The position numbers and the translations under genes are program-made. Positions 19,975 through 29,316 of a stretch of 64,000 nucleotides of DNA are shown here, piece by piece. Under the pieces are notes generated by a model. That model saw only the letters and a program-made list of their open reading frames with translations. It was not told the origin of the DNA and did not search any database. The stretch covers positions 62,001 through 126,000 of the forward strand of contig JANQLG010000001.1 in NCBI GenBank assembly GCA_028280715.1. The letters run 5' to 3'. Position 1 is the stretch's first letter. Each line of letters opens with the position of its first letter. This DNA is from Spongiibacteraceae bacterium (GTDB lineage Bacteria; Pseudomonadota; Gammaproteobacteria; Pseudomonadales; Dasaniaceae).

Positions 19975-20460
19975 ATGAATAGCTCGTCCCAGGATACCTC
20001 GACAAAATACCCCGTTGCCCCTGTTTACAGGCGGCTGGCAGCAATGGTTTATGACTCCTTACTTGTCTTTGGCGTGTTATTTACTGCCACGCTGCCTATC
20101 CTGCTGCTGTCAACTTCACAAGTGCCGGTAGAAAATAATGAAGTGATGCATGAGGTTAACCCTGTCGCAGAAGGCTTGGGGTTTCAGCTGTATTTGCTGG
20201 TTGTCTTTATCAGTTTTTATTGCTGGTTCTGGAGAAGAAACAAGCAAACCTTGGGTATGCAAGCCTGGCGACTTCAGGTTGAAGACTTTTCCGGCCAAAG
20301 AATCAGTATTGCGCAATGCCTGGTGCGTTTGTTTGGCGCTACGATCTCACTACTGTGCCTGGGTGCAGGTTATTGGTGGGCGTGGATAGATAAGGATAAA
20401 TTGAGCTGGCATGACCGCTGGTCAAAGTCGCAGATTGTTTTATTGCCACCCAAAAAATAA
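19975..20460 (+). CDS. RDD family membrane protein
   Basis: Small integral membrane protein of the RDD family, whose general function is not known. It is 161 residues. The family's first motif is changed to YRRLAAMVYDSLLVFGVL (RDD-type Arg, then Asp). It has three or four hydrophobic segments: about 27-47, 71-85, and 113-131. The conserved LGMQAWRLQVEDFSGQRIS follows the second helix, and the C-terminal KDKLSWHDRWSKSQIV carries the usual H-D-R-W pattern. It converges with lptG, whose stop lies 14 bp away. Confidence 0.85.
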   Translation: MNSSSQDTSTKYPVAPVYRRLAAMVYDSLLVFGVLFTATLPILLLSTSQVPVENNEVMHEVNPVAEGLGFQLYLLVVFISFYCWFWRRNKQTLGMQAWRLQVEDFSGQRISIAQCLVRLFGATISLLCLGAGYWWAWIDKDKLSWHDRWSKSQIVLLPPKK

Positions 20461-20474
20461 CTATAAAAAATACA

Positions 20475-21536
20475 CTACCGCGCTCGCCGCAATAACCACG
20501 CACCGATTACCAAAGCGATAACAATAGGCAACAAACTGGCAAAAACAGGCTGGAAACCATAGACCAAACTGGCAGGAGCCAACATATCCTGAGAGGTTCG
20601 AAACACCACCCCCACTAACACGCCGATAAAAATGCGAAAGCCCATCGTCACTTCCCGAAGAGGACCAAAAATAAATGAAATCGCTATCAGAACTAACGTC
20701 AACGTCGACAAGGGCTGAAGGACTTTTTTCCAAAAGGCTAATCGATAAGGCCCACTATTAAGCCCCTGCCCATCAAGGTAATTGGAATAACGCCATAAAC
20801 CTTCTATAGAAAGATCCAGAGGATCCAGCACCAAAATATTGAGCAGTTCAGGCGAGAGCTCCGTCTGCCACCTTTTGGACGTTGAACTGGAACGCTCAAT
20901 ACCCTCTTCTTCCAGATGACTTTCGACCACATCCTCAAGCAACCAAAAATCAGATTGGTAGATGGCGCGCTCAGCTATCAGCGTATTCAATAGTCGCCGC
21001 TGCTCATCGAAGGAATAAATCGTCACTCCATAGAGCACACCATTGGGTTGCACCACATTAAAATGCATAAACTGATTGCCCTCGCGGTGCCACAAGCCTC
21101 CACGACTCACAAGATTATCGGTTTTCCTTAATGCAGCTGAGCGTTCACTTTGCGCGATGCTTTGCGTATAGGGCGCCACATACTCACTGATTAACATACC
21201 AATCATCATAATCACTATGGCGGGCTTCATAACCATCCAGACAATTCTTCCAGTCGATATCCCCGCAGAGCGCATAACGACCAGCTCGCTGCTATTTGCT
21301 AACGTCCCCAAGCCAGCTAAACAACCAATGAGTGCAGCAAAGGGAAGTAACTCGAATAAATTGCCCGGTAATGAATAAAGTACAAACAACATGGCTTTAG
21401 GAAAATCATAATTCTCCTCAAGCTCACCTACTTGCTCAATAATGTCGGCCAGCGCATCAAAGCCCATGATGATGATCAACACCAATAAAATACTGGCCAT
21501 AATTGTGGAGGAGACATAGCGGTTTAATCGACGCAT
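20475..21536 (-). CDS. lptG: LPS export ABC transporter permease LptG
   Basis: One of the two permeases of the LptB2FG complex that extracts lipopolysaccharide from the inner membrane and feeds it to LptC. It is 353 residues. The N-terminus MRRLNRYVSSTIMASILLVLIIIMGFDALADII is characteristic of LptG. TMs lie in the first 120 residues (LPGNLFELLPFAALIGCLAGLGTLANSSELVVMRSAGIS), followed by a periplasmic jellyroll, and a last TM block from about 265. The gene starts 3 bp after lptF on the same strand, so the two are translationally linked. lptB is not in the window. Confidence 0.95.
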   Translation of the reverse strand: MRRLNRYVSSTIMASILLVLIIIMGFDALADIIEQVGELEENYDFPKAMLFVLYSLPGNLFELLPFAALIGCLAGLGTLANSSELVVMRSAGISTGRIVWMVMKPAIVIMMIGMLISEYVAPYTQSIAQSERSAALRKTDNLVSRGGLWHREGNQFMHFNVVQPNGVLYGVTIYSFDEQRRLLNTLIAERAIYQSDFWLLEDVVESHLEEEGIERSSSTSKRWQTELSPELLNILVLDPLDLSIEGLWRYSNYLDGQGLNSGPYRLAFWKKVLQPLSTLTLVLIAISFIFGPLREVTMGFRIFIGVLVGVVFRTSQDMLAPASLVYGFQPVFASLLPIVIALVIGAWLLRRAR

Positions 21537-21539
21537 GGT

Positions 21540-22652
21540 TTACTTCACCTTCCCTGACGTTTGCCGATAGCGAATTCGCCGCCACCACTCGCCACCAAAT
21601 AGTAACACCAGCGCCAGTAGTCCAAACACAACATGCACCCACCACATGCCTAACTGCTCGGAAATATTTTCCTTCTCAATGGCATCGCGCATTGCGTTCA
21701 AAATCACCAGATAAAAAATATAAATCAAAAAGGCCGGTAGCATTTTTACATAACGGCCACGGCGATGATTGGTTCGACTTAACGCCTGCGCTATCAAACC
21801 GATAATCGGCACCAGTATTGCCAATGACAAACGCCATTGCAGAGTAGCTTTATCATCCAGGCGATCAGAGTTGATCAGGGCTTGTGTTGAACGCGCATCC
21901 TGTTTGGTATAGCGTCGCTGAACATCCTGATTTTCAGCAATCAATTGGCCAAACTTTTCAAACTCAGTAACTTGGAACGCCTGCTCTCCAGGCTGCCCGA
22001 TGTAACGATAGCCATTATCCAGAACTAAATAACGACCATTAATATCGCTGTTAATATCAATGTGGCCTTGCTCAGCAAATACCACTGACAATTCCGTTCC
22101 CGACGCAGTATTGGTCTGTTCTGCAGAAAACACCTGCCGCATCGTTTGCCGGTCATCCGTTAAACTTTCGATATAAGTAACCCGCCCGGTTTTATCATCC
22201 ACCCGAAAACGACCAGCCACTAATAATTCCAAACCACTGGAGTTTTTCGCATCCTGAAAAATATTTTGCACCCGCTCAATACCAACCGGGCTGGCATACA
22301 AACTCAACCAGGCAACAATCGCTGCGACAAATAAGGACGGCGCTAGCGTAAATAAAGCCAAGCGCCCAGTAGAAACACCACAGGCTGACATCACCGTCAT
22401 TTCACTCTCGACATACAAACGGCCATAGGCCAGTAAAATGGCAATAAACAAACTTAGCGGTAACACCAGTTCCAGAAAACTGGGCATGCGGTAGAACATG
22501 ATGGTAAGTACGACTTCCGGCGCCAGATCACCTGAAGCGGCTTGCGCGAGATAACCCACAAATCGTCCGCTCATCACTATCACCAGCAATGTAATACTCA
22601 CGGCTAACAGGGTGATCATCACCTCTCGAGTTAAGTAACGAAATAGAATCAT
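21540..22652 (-). CDS. lptF: LPS export ABC transporter permease LptF
   Basis: Partner permease of LptG in the lipopolysaccharide exporter. It has 370 residues from the ATG at 22652, chosen because MILFRYLTREVMITLL aligns with the start of known LptF; a longer frame to 22703 adds 17 residues not found in the family. TMs are at about 8-30, 50-80 and 85-110, with LILP-like FLELVLPLSLFIAILLAYGRLY and ESEMTVMSACGVS as coupling segments. A periplasmic beta-jellyroll spans about 120-255, then three C-terminal helices. It is divergent from pepA, the normal gammaproteobacterial arrangement. Confidence 0.94.
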   Translation of the reverse strand: MILFRYLTREVMITLLAVSITLLVIVMSGRFVGYLAQAASGDLAPEVVLTIMFYRMPSFLELVLPLSLFIAILLAYGRLYVESEMTVMSACGVSTGRLALFTLAPSLFVAAIVAWLSLYASPVGIERVQNIFQDAKNSSGLELLVAGRFRVDDKTGRVTYIESLTDDRQTMRQVFSAEQTNTASGTELSVVFAEQGHIDINSDINGRYLVLDNGYRYIGQPGEQAFQVTEFEKFGQLIAENQDVQRRYTKQDARSTQALINSDRLDDKATLQWRLSLAILVPIIGLIAQALSRTNHRRGRYVKMLPAFLIYIFYLVILNAMRDAIEKENISEQLGMWWVHVVFGLLALVLLFGGEWWRRIRYRQTSGKVK

Positions 22653-22872
22653 TACTAAAAATGCTCCAAATCTGGCAGGAATTATTGTTAAACTCTCAGC
22701 CAACTATTTCCGTATTAAACTTTCAAACCAAGCTTTCGAATTGAGCACATAGTTTGAAACATGAAAATTGGTTATTTTTTCACCCGAAGTCTTTAGCCAA
22801 GCTGAAAAATCAACCAGCGTATTATCCATAAATACAACTGTTTTGTCGTTATGGTTTTCATTCTGTACGATT

Positions 22873-22894
22873 CAACTAACGTAATTGTTAGTTG
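22873..22894. repeat. 8-bp inverted repeat upstream of pepA
   Basis: CAACTAAC (22873-22880) and GTTAGTTG (22887-22894) are perfect complements around GTAATT. It lies about 50 bp before the pepA ATG. It may be an operator or a leader hairpin. Confidence 0.45.
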
Positions 22895-22908
22895 TGATAA
22901 CTTTTAAA

Positions 22909-22934
22909 ACCCGATTAAGTGATACCCGATTAAG
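22909..22934 (+). repeat. Tandem 11-bp direct repeat containing the pepA ribosome site
   Basis: ACCCGATTAAG occurs at 22909-22919 and 22924-22934. The second copy continues into AAGGA, the ribosome site seven bases before the pepA ATG at 22944. The first copy has AAGTGA instead, so only the second can serve translation. Confidence 0.5.
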
Positions 22935-22943
22935 GAATCCACT

Positions 22944-24422
22944 ATGGATGTCATTATCAAACAAACCTCAAACCCGGAATCCATTCGCAGCCAATGCCTA
23001 GTCGTACCGATTTATGAAAAGGGCAAGCTTTCCAAAGCTGCAGGCCAAATCGATAAAGCCAGTGGTGGACAGATCAAAAAAATGATCAAACGTGGCGATA
23101 TTAGTGGCAAGCTCAATAGCCATTTACTCTTGCACACATTAAACGGCGTAAAAGCCGAGCGCATTTTGTTACTCGGTGCCGATACCGGCAAGAAAATATC
23201 CGAAGCCGATTTCCGCAAACTCATTCACACCACACTATCACAACTGGATAAGAGCAAAGCAAAGGAAGCCTGCTTGTTTTTTGATGACTTATCAGTTGCT
23301 AACAGAGATGCTCAATGGATGGCAGAACAAATTGCTATCAGCAGTGGCAATCACATCTATCAGTACACTAAAACCTTAAGCAAACCCAAAACTGGATCGT
23401 CCTTGAAGAAACTCATATTGATGACCAAATCCACAGCGGCACTACGCAAAGCAGTGAAACAGGGTAAAGCCATCGCCAATGGTATGAACACCGCGAAAGA
23501 ACTGGGTAATCTGCCCGGCAATATCTGTACCCCCTCCTATTTAGCCAAAGAAGCGCGCGCTCTGGGCAGAAAATATTCATCTCTGTCTGTTTCTATTTTA
23601 GAAGAAAAGAAAATGCGTGAGCTTGGCATGGGCTCGTTGTTATCCGTTACTGCTGGCACGGACCAGGCAGCCAAACTCATTGTAATGAATTACAAAGGCG
23701 GCAAAGCCAATCAAAAACCCCACGCACTGGTCGGTAAAGGGATTACCTTTGATAGTGGTGGCATCAGCCTGAAACCCGGCGCACGTATGGACGAAATGAA
23801 ATATGATATGTGCGGTGCAGCCAGTGTGTTAGGCGCAATGACCGCAATTACTGAGCTGCAACTCCCCATCAACGTTGTTGCGATTATCGCCGCGGCAGAA
23901 AACATGCCTGCAGGGGGAGCAACCAAGCCTGGTGATGTTGTTACCAGTATGTCGGGGCAAACCATTGAAGTTTTGAACACCGATGCAGAGGGCCGTCTTG
24001 TGCTCTGTGACGCTCTCACCTACTGCAAAAAATTCAAACCGCAATCTGTTATTGATATTGCCACACTAACTGGCGCTTGCGTGGTGGCTCTGGGTAAACA
24101 TGCCACAGGCCTCTACAGTAACCAGGATGATTTTGCAGAAGAACTGATTACTGCAGGCGAAGTCGTTGGCGATCGCGCATGGCAGATGCCACTATGGGAT
24201 GACTATCAACCGCAACTGAACAGCAATTTCGCAGATATTGCGAATATCGGGGGCCCCGAGGGGGGCAGTATTACCGCCGCCTGTTTCCTTTCCCGCTTTA
24301 CCAAAGATCTGCGCTGGGCTCATCTGGATATCGCAGGCACAGCTTGGCTCTCTGGGGCTAACAAAGGCGCAACAGGTCGCCCCGTCGGTCTGCTTACCCG
24401 TTATTTAATTAGCAAGAGTTAG
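22944..24422 (+). CDS. pepA: Leucyl aminopeptidase PepA (M17)
   Basis: Cytoplasmic hexameric di-metal aminopeptidase. In E. coli PepA also binds DNA as a Xer and carAB accessory factor. It is 492 residues. The C-terminal catalytic domain carries GKGITFDSGGISLKPG (first metal Lys/Asp), MKYDMCGAASV, and the family signature NTDAEGRLVL, then TLTGACVVALG and the end region GGSITAACFLSRF. The N-terminal domain (1-165) is the divergent macro-like fold. AAGGA precedes the ATG by seven bases. holC follows after 27 bp, the usual pepA-holC-valS order. Confidence 0.96.
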   Translation: MDVIIKQTSNPESIRSQCLVVPIYEKGKLSKAAGQIDKASGGQIKKMIKRGDISGKLNSHLLLHTLNGVKAERILLLGADTGKKISEADFRKLIHTTLSQLDKSKAKEACLFFDDLSVANRDAQWMAEQIAISSGNHIYQYTKTLSKPKTGSSLKKLILMTKSTAALRKAVKQGKAIANGMNTAKELGNLPGNICTPSYLAKEARALGRKYSSLSVSILEEKKMRELGMGSLLSVTAGTDQAAKLIVMNYKGGKANQKPHALVGKGITFDSGGISLKPGARMDEMKYDMCGAASVLGAMTAITELQLPINVVAIIAAAENMPAGGATKPGDVVTSMSGQTIEVLNTDAEGRLVLCDALTYCKKFKPQSVIDIATLTGACVVALGKHATGLYSNQDDFAEELITAGEVVGDRAWQMPLWDDYQPQLNSNFADIANIGGPEGGSITAACFLSRFTKDLRWAHLDIAGTAWLSGANKGATGRPVGLLTRYLISKS

Positions 24423-24449
24423 CGATTCAAACGCGCTAGGCCCTCATAC

Positions 24450-24899
24450 ATGACTAAAGTGGATTTCTACATTCTGCCTACCGACAGCATCGAAGATCGT
24501 CACCGCTATGCCTGTCGTTTGGCAGAAAAGGCCTACCGACTTGGTCATCAGATCTATATTCACAGCGATGATAATGCGCAAGCTAATGCCATTGATCAAT
24601 TGTTGTGGTCTTTCCGCCCTGACAGCTTTGTTCCTCATCAGGTTGAATCAGACTCGACTGATAGCAGCCATCAGGTTGAAATTGGTTTTGCTGATGCCAA
24701 AGGCTCCGCGGCTCAGCACAACGGCCTCCTCATTAATCTCTCCAACTCAGTGCCAGAATTTTTCAGCCGATTTAATCGGGTATCTGAAATTGTAGTGCAG
24801 CACCCAGACATTAAAGAATCTACCCGAGCAAACTACCGCTTTTACCGAGATCGGGGCTATGCTTTACAAACGCATACGATTAATCAGGCAGATAGTTAA
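24450..24899 (+). CDS. holC: DNA polymerase III chi subunit
   Basis: Clamp-loader accessory subunit that links the replisome to single-stranded DNA-binding protein. It is 149 residues, the family size. The start MTKVDFYILPTDSIEDRHRYACRLAEKAYRLGHQIYIH is the chi signature, with DQLLWSFRPDSFVPH and the terminal NYRFYRDRGYALQTH region. It lies between pepA and an acidic protein leading to valS, the conserved neighbourhood. It is probably in the same transcript as pepA. Confidence 0.92.
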   Translation: MTKVDFYILPTDSIEDRHRYACRLAEKAYRLGHQIYIHSDDNAQANAIDQLLWSFRPDSFVPHQVESDSTDSSHQVEIGFADAKGSAAQHNGLLINLSNSVPEFFSRFNRVSEIVVQHPDIKESTRANYRFYRDRGYALQTHTINQADS

Positions 24900-24990
24900 C
24901 ATCTTAGTAACGACTTTGTTATAACGTTATGCTTGTTTAGCTACCATTTAGCTACAACCCAACCATAACTGGCGTTACCCGGAACTCACT

Positions 24991-25650
24991 ATGAGCAGTA
25001 ATGACGAACGTTCCAAGTCCGATTCTACAGACAACTTTTTGGATGAACTGGAATCCATCAAAGACATTCTTGAGCAATCTGATATTGAGGATGAATTGGA
25101 CATCCCTATTCTGGATGATGTTATTGGGTCTGAAGCATCCTCTTCGACCAATTCCACCCCATCTGATTCAGAATCCTCTTCCTTAAAAAGCTCTGATGAT
25201 GAAGCGGACCTTATCGATATCGATTCTGTATTTGATGACGATGAAGAACTTGACGACAAGTCGGCCTTAGAAAATGCGGACCCTGAGCAAACTAGTCTGG
25301 AAGGTGATAACCCAGCTGAAAGCAACCTTGACTTTGATGGCTTGGATACCAGCCTCACAATTCCCAGCTTCAAATTGTCAGTTACTCATAGTGACAACAG
25401 CGATGAACAGGCTGAATCAGATAACCAGACCTTAGAGTTAACAGAATCTCCTCTTGAACACATTGACGTTGCTCCTTCGCAACAACAATCCTCTTTCAAT
25501 GCCTCCTCATCAGATTTTGATCTGGACATTGTCATTCAGGAAATCGTCGATGAATTAATCCCGGTAATGGAGGACCAATTGCGGCAACGACTTTCTGAAC
25601 AATCCCCTGAAACTATCAAGCAGCTAGCCGAAAAATACCTGAAATCTTAA
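24991..25650 (+). CDS. Acidic low-complexity protein in the holC-valS interval
   Basis: Function unknown; 219 residues. About residues 1-165 are strongly acidic and Ser-rich (runs such as FDDDEELDDKS and SSSTNSTPSDSESSSLKSSDDEAD) and look disordered. The last 50 residues form a helical, conserved-looking tail: DFDLDIVIQEIVDELIPVMEDQLRQRL then SPETIKQLAEKYL. I recall that Pseudomonas relatives also carry an unnamed protein with this kind of tail between holC and valS, so the tail may be the functional part. No signal peptide, membrane helix or metal motif is seen. It follows holC by 91 bp. Confidence 0.75.
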   Translation: MSSNDERSKSDSTDNFLDELESIKDILEQSDIEDELDIPILDDVIGSEASSSTNSTPSDSESSSLKSSDDEADLIDIDSVFDDDEELDDKSALENADPEQTSLEGDNPAESNLDFDGLDTSLTIPSFKLSVTHSDNSDEQAESDNQTLELTESPLEHIDVAPSQQQSSFNASSSDFDLDIVIQEIVDELIPVMEDQLRQRLSEQSPETIKQLAEKYLKS

Positions 25651-25682
25651 GCCGAGCACTGAGAGCGATTTTGCACTGCAAG

Positions 25683-25752
25683 AACCGCTTTAACTCTTGT
25701 ATACTTGCCAGCTTTTCACTGGCTCACCGAGCGTAGAGTAAGCGGTTTTTTT
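25683..25752 (+). terminator. Terminator-like nested hairpin in the valS leader
   Basis: AACCGCTT (25683-25690) pairs with AAGCGGTT (25740-25747). The stem extends inward past a two-base bulge by ACTC/GAGT. Inside sits a second hairpin, GCCAG (25707-25711) with CTGGC (25719-25723). A run of seven T residues (25746-25752) follows, only 17 nt before the valS ATG. It could end the pepA-holC transcript or attenuate valS. A TATACT box lies inside it at about 25700-25705. Confidence 0.55.
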
Positions 25753-25769
25753 AACAATATCGGGGCATC

Positions 25770-28535
25770 ATGGATAAAACATTCCAACCTTCTGACATTG
25801 AATCCAAGTGGTATCAAACCTGGGAAGATAAGGGCTATTTCCAACCCTCAGGTGATGGTAATCCCTATTGCATTATGATCCCCCCACCCAATGTCACTGG
25901 CAGCCTGCATATGGGGCATGGCTTTCAGGAAACCATTATAGATGTGTTGATTCGTTACCACCGCATGAAAGGCCATAACACTCTATGGCAAGTTGGCACG
26001 GATCACGCCGGTATTGCTACCCAAATGGTGGTAGAACGCCAGCTGGCAGCAGAAGGCATTAATCGCCACAAGTTAGGCCGCGAAAAATTCATTGAGAAAG
26101 TCTGGGACTGGAAAGAGCACAGTGGTGGCACCATTACTCAACAACTACGTCGCATGGGTACATCCACTGACTGGTCTCGCGAGCGTTTCACCATGGACCC
26201 TGGTCTATCCAACGCTGTCAAAGAAGTGTTTGTTCAGCTGTACGAAGAAGGTTTAATTTATCGCGGCAACCGACTAGTCAACTGGGACCCTGTTTTACAT
26301 ACGGCTGTTTCAGATATTGAGGTTATCTCTGAAGAAGAAAATGGCTTCCTGTGGCATTTCCACTATCCACTTGCTGACGATTCGGGACAATTGACTGTCG
26401 CGACAACTCGGCCCGAAACCATGCTCGGCGATACCGCCATTGCTGTTAATCCCAACGACGAGCGCTACCAACATTTAATCGGTAAGACCATCAAACTGCC
26501 GCTAACAGACCGAGAAATTCCCATTATTGCCGACGACTATGTCGATATGGAATTCGGCACCGGCTGCGTAAAAATCACGCCAGCACATGATTTCAATGAC
26601 TACGAAATGGGTAAACGTCATGGTCTACCCATGATCAATGTGTTAGATGATAGCGCTTCTATGAACAATAACGTTCCAACAGCCTATCAAGGGCTGGATC
26701 GCTTTGAGTGCAGAAAGAAGGTAGTTGCCGACCTGGATGCACTAGGCTTACTTGATAAAATCGATGATCACAAATTAAAAGTGCCTCGTGGTGATCGTTC
26801 GAACACTATCATTGAACCCTATCTTACCGATCAATGGTACGTTGATGCCAAAACTCTAGCTAAGCCAGCGATAGCAGCCGTTGACAATGGAGATATCGAA
26901 TTTGTACCCAAGCAGTACGAAAATATGTATTTTGCCTGGATGCGCGAAATTCAGGACTGGTGTATCTCGCGGCAATTATGGTGGGGCCATCGTATTCCCG
27001 CTTGGTTCGATGAAGAAGGCAATGTCTATGTCGGTCGTGATGAAGAAGAAGTCAGAAACAAACATCAACTAGGCGACAAAGCACTGCGTCAGGATGATGA
27101 TGTACTGGATACCTGGTTCTCCTCCGCACTATGGACCTTCTCAACATTGGGTTGGCCTGAGCAAACTGAAGAGCTTAGGACCTTCCATCCAACGAGTGTT
27201 CTAGTCACAGGGTTTGACATTATTCCATTCTGGGTTGCCCGCATGATCATGATGACTCTGCACTTCCGCCAAGAAGTCCCCTTCAAACAGGTATATGTGC
27301 ACGGATTAGTACGCGACGCTGAAGGGCAAAAGATGTCCAAATCCAAGGGCAATGTTCTGGATCCGATTGATTTAATCGACGGTATCGATCTGGACGCGCT
27401 CGTCAGCAAACGCACCAGCGGCATGATGCAACCACAACTGGCGCAAAAGGTCGAAAAGGCGACTCGCAAGCAATTTCCAGAAGGCATCGCCGCCTACGGT
27501 ACCGATGCGCTGCGTTTTACCTATTATTCGCTGGCCTCTACCGGTCGCGATATCAAATTCGATATGGGCCGTATCGAAGGCTACCGCAATTTCTGCAATA
27601 AAATCTGGAACGCCGCCCGTTATGTATTGATGAATACAGAAGAGCATGATTGTGGCCAGGATGATAGCGATGGCTATGAGTTGACGTTGGCTGATCGCTG
27701 GATTATTTCTCGTCTACAACGAACCGAGCAGGAAGTCGCCAAAACCATTGAACAATACCGTTTTGACTTGGCTTCGCAGGCGCTGTACGAATTTATCTGG
27801 AACGAATACTGTGACTGGTATCTTGAACTCTCAAAACCAATTTTGTGGGATGACACTGCCTCCGCAGCCCTGAAAAAAGGTACCCGCCGCACCTTAATTC
27901 GTGTTCTGGAAACAACTTTGCGTCTACTACATCCTTTCATGCCCTATATCACAGAGGAAATCTGGCAACGCGTGTCGCCACTTACCGGTAAAACGGGTGA
28001 AACCATCATGTTGGAGAGCTACCCGCAAAGCAATGAAAAGCGGATAGACCTGGATGCAGAAACAGACATTGAGTGGGTAAAAGGCATTATTGTAGGCATC
28101 CGTAATATTCGTGGAGAGATGAATATTTCTCCCGCCAAAGCTATTCCTGTCTTATTCAAAAACGGTAATGATACAGATCAGCGTCGACTTCAGGACAATC
28201 GCCAATTTTTGATCACCCTGGCGAAACTGGAAGGTATCACTTGGTTAAATGCCGACGACACGGCCCCCATGTCCGCTACATCTCTTGTTGAGCACATGGA
28301 AATCCTGGTGCCGATGCAAGGGTTGATTAATGTAGAAGCAGAAACCAGCCGCCTGAAAAAGGAAATCGATAAACTACAGAAGGACTTATCCCGCATCAGT
28401 GGTAAGTTAAACAACGCCAAATTTGTCGATAATGCACCCGAAGCTGTTGTACAAAAAGAACGCGAGAAGCAGCAACAACAGCAACAAGCAATGGAAAAGT
28501 TGGAACAACAGTTGCTACAAATTGCTAACTTGTAG
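25770..28535 (+). CDS. valS: Valyl-tRNA synthetase
   Basis: Class I aminoacyl-tRNA synthetase that charges tRNA-Val and edits threonine. It is 921 residues. The ATP-binding HIGH motif appears as HMGH at 47-50 in [19 protein letters not shown] is at 521-525 in [14 protein letters not shown]. The editing domain lies at about 190-340 ([38 protein letters not shown]). The anticodon-binding domain is at about 650-790 ([13 protein letters not shown]). The C-terminal coiled coil of about 860-921 ([21 protein letters not shown]) ends in a glutamine-rich stretch, usual for ValS. GGGG precedes the ATG. The leader holds a terminator-like structure. Confidence 0.97.
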   Translation: MDKTFQPSDIESKWYQTWEDKGYFQPSGDGNPYCIMIPPPNVTGSLHMGHGFQETIIDVLIRYHRMKGHNTLWQVGTDHAGIATQMVVERQLAAEGINRHKLGREKFIEKVWDWKEHSGGTITQQLRRMGTSTDWSRERFTMDPGLSNAVKEVFVQLYEEGLIYRGNRLVNWDPVLHTAVSDIEVISEEENGFLWHFHYPLADDSGQLTVATTRPETMLGDTAIAVNPNDERYQHLIGKTIKLPLTDREIPIIADDYVDMEFGTGCVKITPAHDFNDYEMGKRHGLPMINVLDDSASMNNNVPTAYQGLDRFECRKKVVADLDALGLLDKIDDHKLKVPRGDRSNTIIEPYLTDQWYVDAKTLAKPAIAAVDNGDIEFVPKQYENMYFAWMREIQDWCISRQLWWGHRIPAWFDEEGNVYVGRDEEEVRNKHQLGDKALRQDDDVLDTWFSSALWTFSTLGWPEQTEELRTFHPTSVLVTGFDIIPFWVARMIMMTLHFRQEVPFKQVYVHGLVRDAEGQKMSKSKGNVLDPIDLIDGIDLDALVSKRTSGMMQPQLAQKVEKATRKQFPEGIAAYGTDALRFTYYSLASTGRDIKFDMGRIEGYRNFCNKIWNAARYVLMNTEEHDCGQDDSDGYELTLADRWIISRLQRTEQEVAKTIEQYRFDLASQALYEFIWNEYCDWYLELSKPILWDDTASAALKKGTRRTLIRVLETTLRLLHPFMPYITEEIWQRVSPLTGKTGETIMLESYPQSNEKRIDLDAETDIEWVKGIIVGIRNIRGEMNISPAKAIPVLFKNGNDTDQRRLQDNRQFLITLAKLEGITWLNADDTAPMSATSLVEHMEILVPMQGLINVEAETSRLKKEIDKLQKDLSRISGKLNNAKFVDNAPEAVVQKEREKQQQQQQAMEKLEQQLLQIANL

Positions 28536-28981
28536 CATGTAGAGTCAATAAATCAGCAACTGGCAAGTAACATCGCTATAACAACAAAATTGCTTAAGAT
28601 TGTAGACAAATTTAATTGACAGTCTTAATATCGGCGCAACAACAATAATATTAGTAAGTAATGCAGTGGTCAGTTTTATTTTTGGTAGTCAACAGGGTTA
28701 TCCATCCTCCTCTTTAGCAGCATGTCTAACGAGCAGTTTGTTGCGTGATGTCGACTTATTGTCATCCGTTAATTTTTCCCACTTATTACACACTAGCCAG
28801 GCTGTAATTTGCTCTTATTTTTCTAATAGCTGCCAGCACTTAAGCTTGCACAGTATAAAGAATACTTTTCTCGAGAGTTATCACTCATTAGTGAGTGATA
28901 TTCATTCACCCGCACATCGAGATTGTCGGAGAACAGTCCTGTGCCATTAATAATAAGTGTTAGTTAGTGAGGATATGACAG
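28536..28981 (+). other. Long leader region of the cold-shock gene
   Basis: About 446 bases without a supported gene between valS and csp. A TTGACA box lies at 28616-28621, but the best -10 partner (AACAAT, 19-bp spacing) is weak. A 9-bp hairpin is at 28879-28900. Cold-shock genes often have a long structured 5' untranslated region, which fits. An open frame of 94 codons (28666-28950) has an implausible composition and no ribosome site. Confidence 0.4.
28879..28900 (+). promoter_or_regulatory. 9-bp hairpin in the csp leader
   Basis: TATCACTCA (28879-28887) pairs perfectly with TGAGTGATA (28892-28900) across the four-base loop TTAG. It sits about 80 nt before the cold-shock ATG. No T-tract follows, so it is not a terminator. 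Confidence 0.55.
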
Positions 28982-29194
28982 ATGTCAGAACGTGTTACCG
29001 GAACAGTTAAATGGTTCAATAACGCTAAGGGATTCGGTTTTATTACTAGAAACGAAGGCGATGATGTTTTTGTACACTTTCGCTCTATTCAAGGTGATGG
29101 TTATAAAACGTTGGATGAAGGCCAGCAGGTTGAATTCAACCTAACTGAAGGCCCTAAAGGCTTTCAAGCGGAAGAAGTCTGCAAAGTAGTCTAA
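28982..29194 (+). CDS. CspA-family cold-shock protein
   Basis: Single cold-shock-domain RNA/ssDNA chaperone of 70 residues. The order is [13 protein letters not shown] (RNP1 KGFGFI), VFVHF (RNP2), [15 protein letters not shown], and the [10 protein letters not shown] end. All aromatic nucleic-acid-binding residues are present. A long leader precedes it and an intrinsic terminator follows, so it is a stand-alone unit. Whether it is cold-induced or constitutive cannot be told; the leader suggests post-transcriptional control. Confidence 0.95.
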   Translation: MSERVTGTVKWFNNAKGFGFITRNEGDDVFVHFRSIQGDGYKTLDEGQQVEFNLTEGPKGFQAEEVCKVV

Positions 29195-29221
29195 AGCGGC
29201 TTTTCAAAAACACTTCAAAAT

Positions 29222-29260
29222 CATCCATCAAAGAAATTGACTCTTTGATGGATGGTTTTC
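29222..29260 (+). terminator. Intrinsic terminator of the csp gene
   Basis: A perfect 13-bp stem, CATCCATCAAAGA (29222-29234) with TCTTTGATGGATG (29242-29254), encloses a 7-nt loop and is followed by GTTTTC. It starts 28 bp after the csp stop codon. Confidence 0.8.
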
Positions 29261-29316
29261 GTTGTTTATTAAAAATACCTATCAACCAAGGTTCAGACTT
29301 CTATAGATAAGGTATT

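Noticed and set aside
25683-25752. T-box riboswitch before valS
   Set aside because: No T-box sequence or specifier-loop arrangement is visible, and T-boxes are not expected in gammaproteobacteria.
28666-28950. Open frame of 94 codons before csp
   Set aside because: No ribosome site, no recognisable domain, and it covers the csp leader hairpin; more likely untranslated leader.
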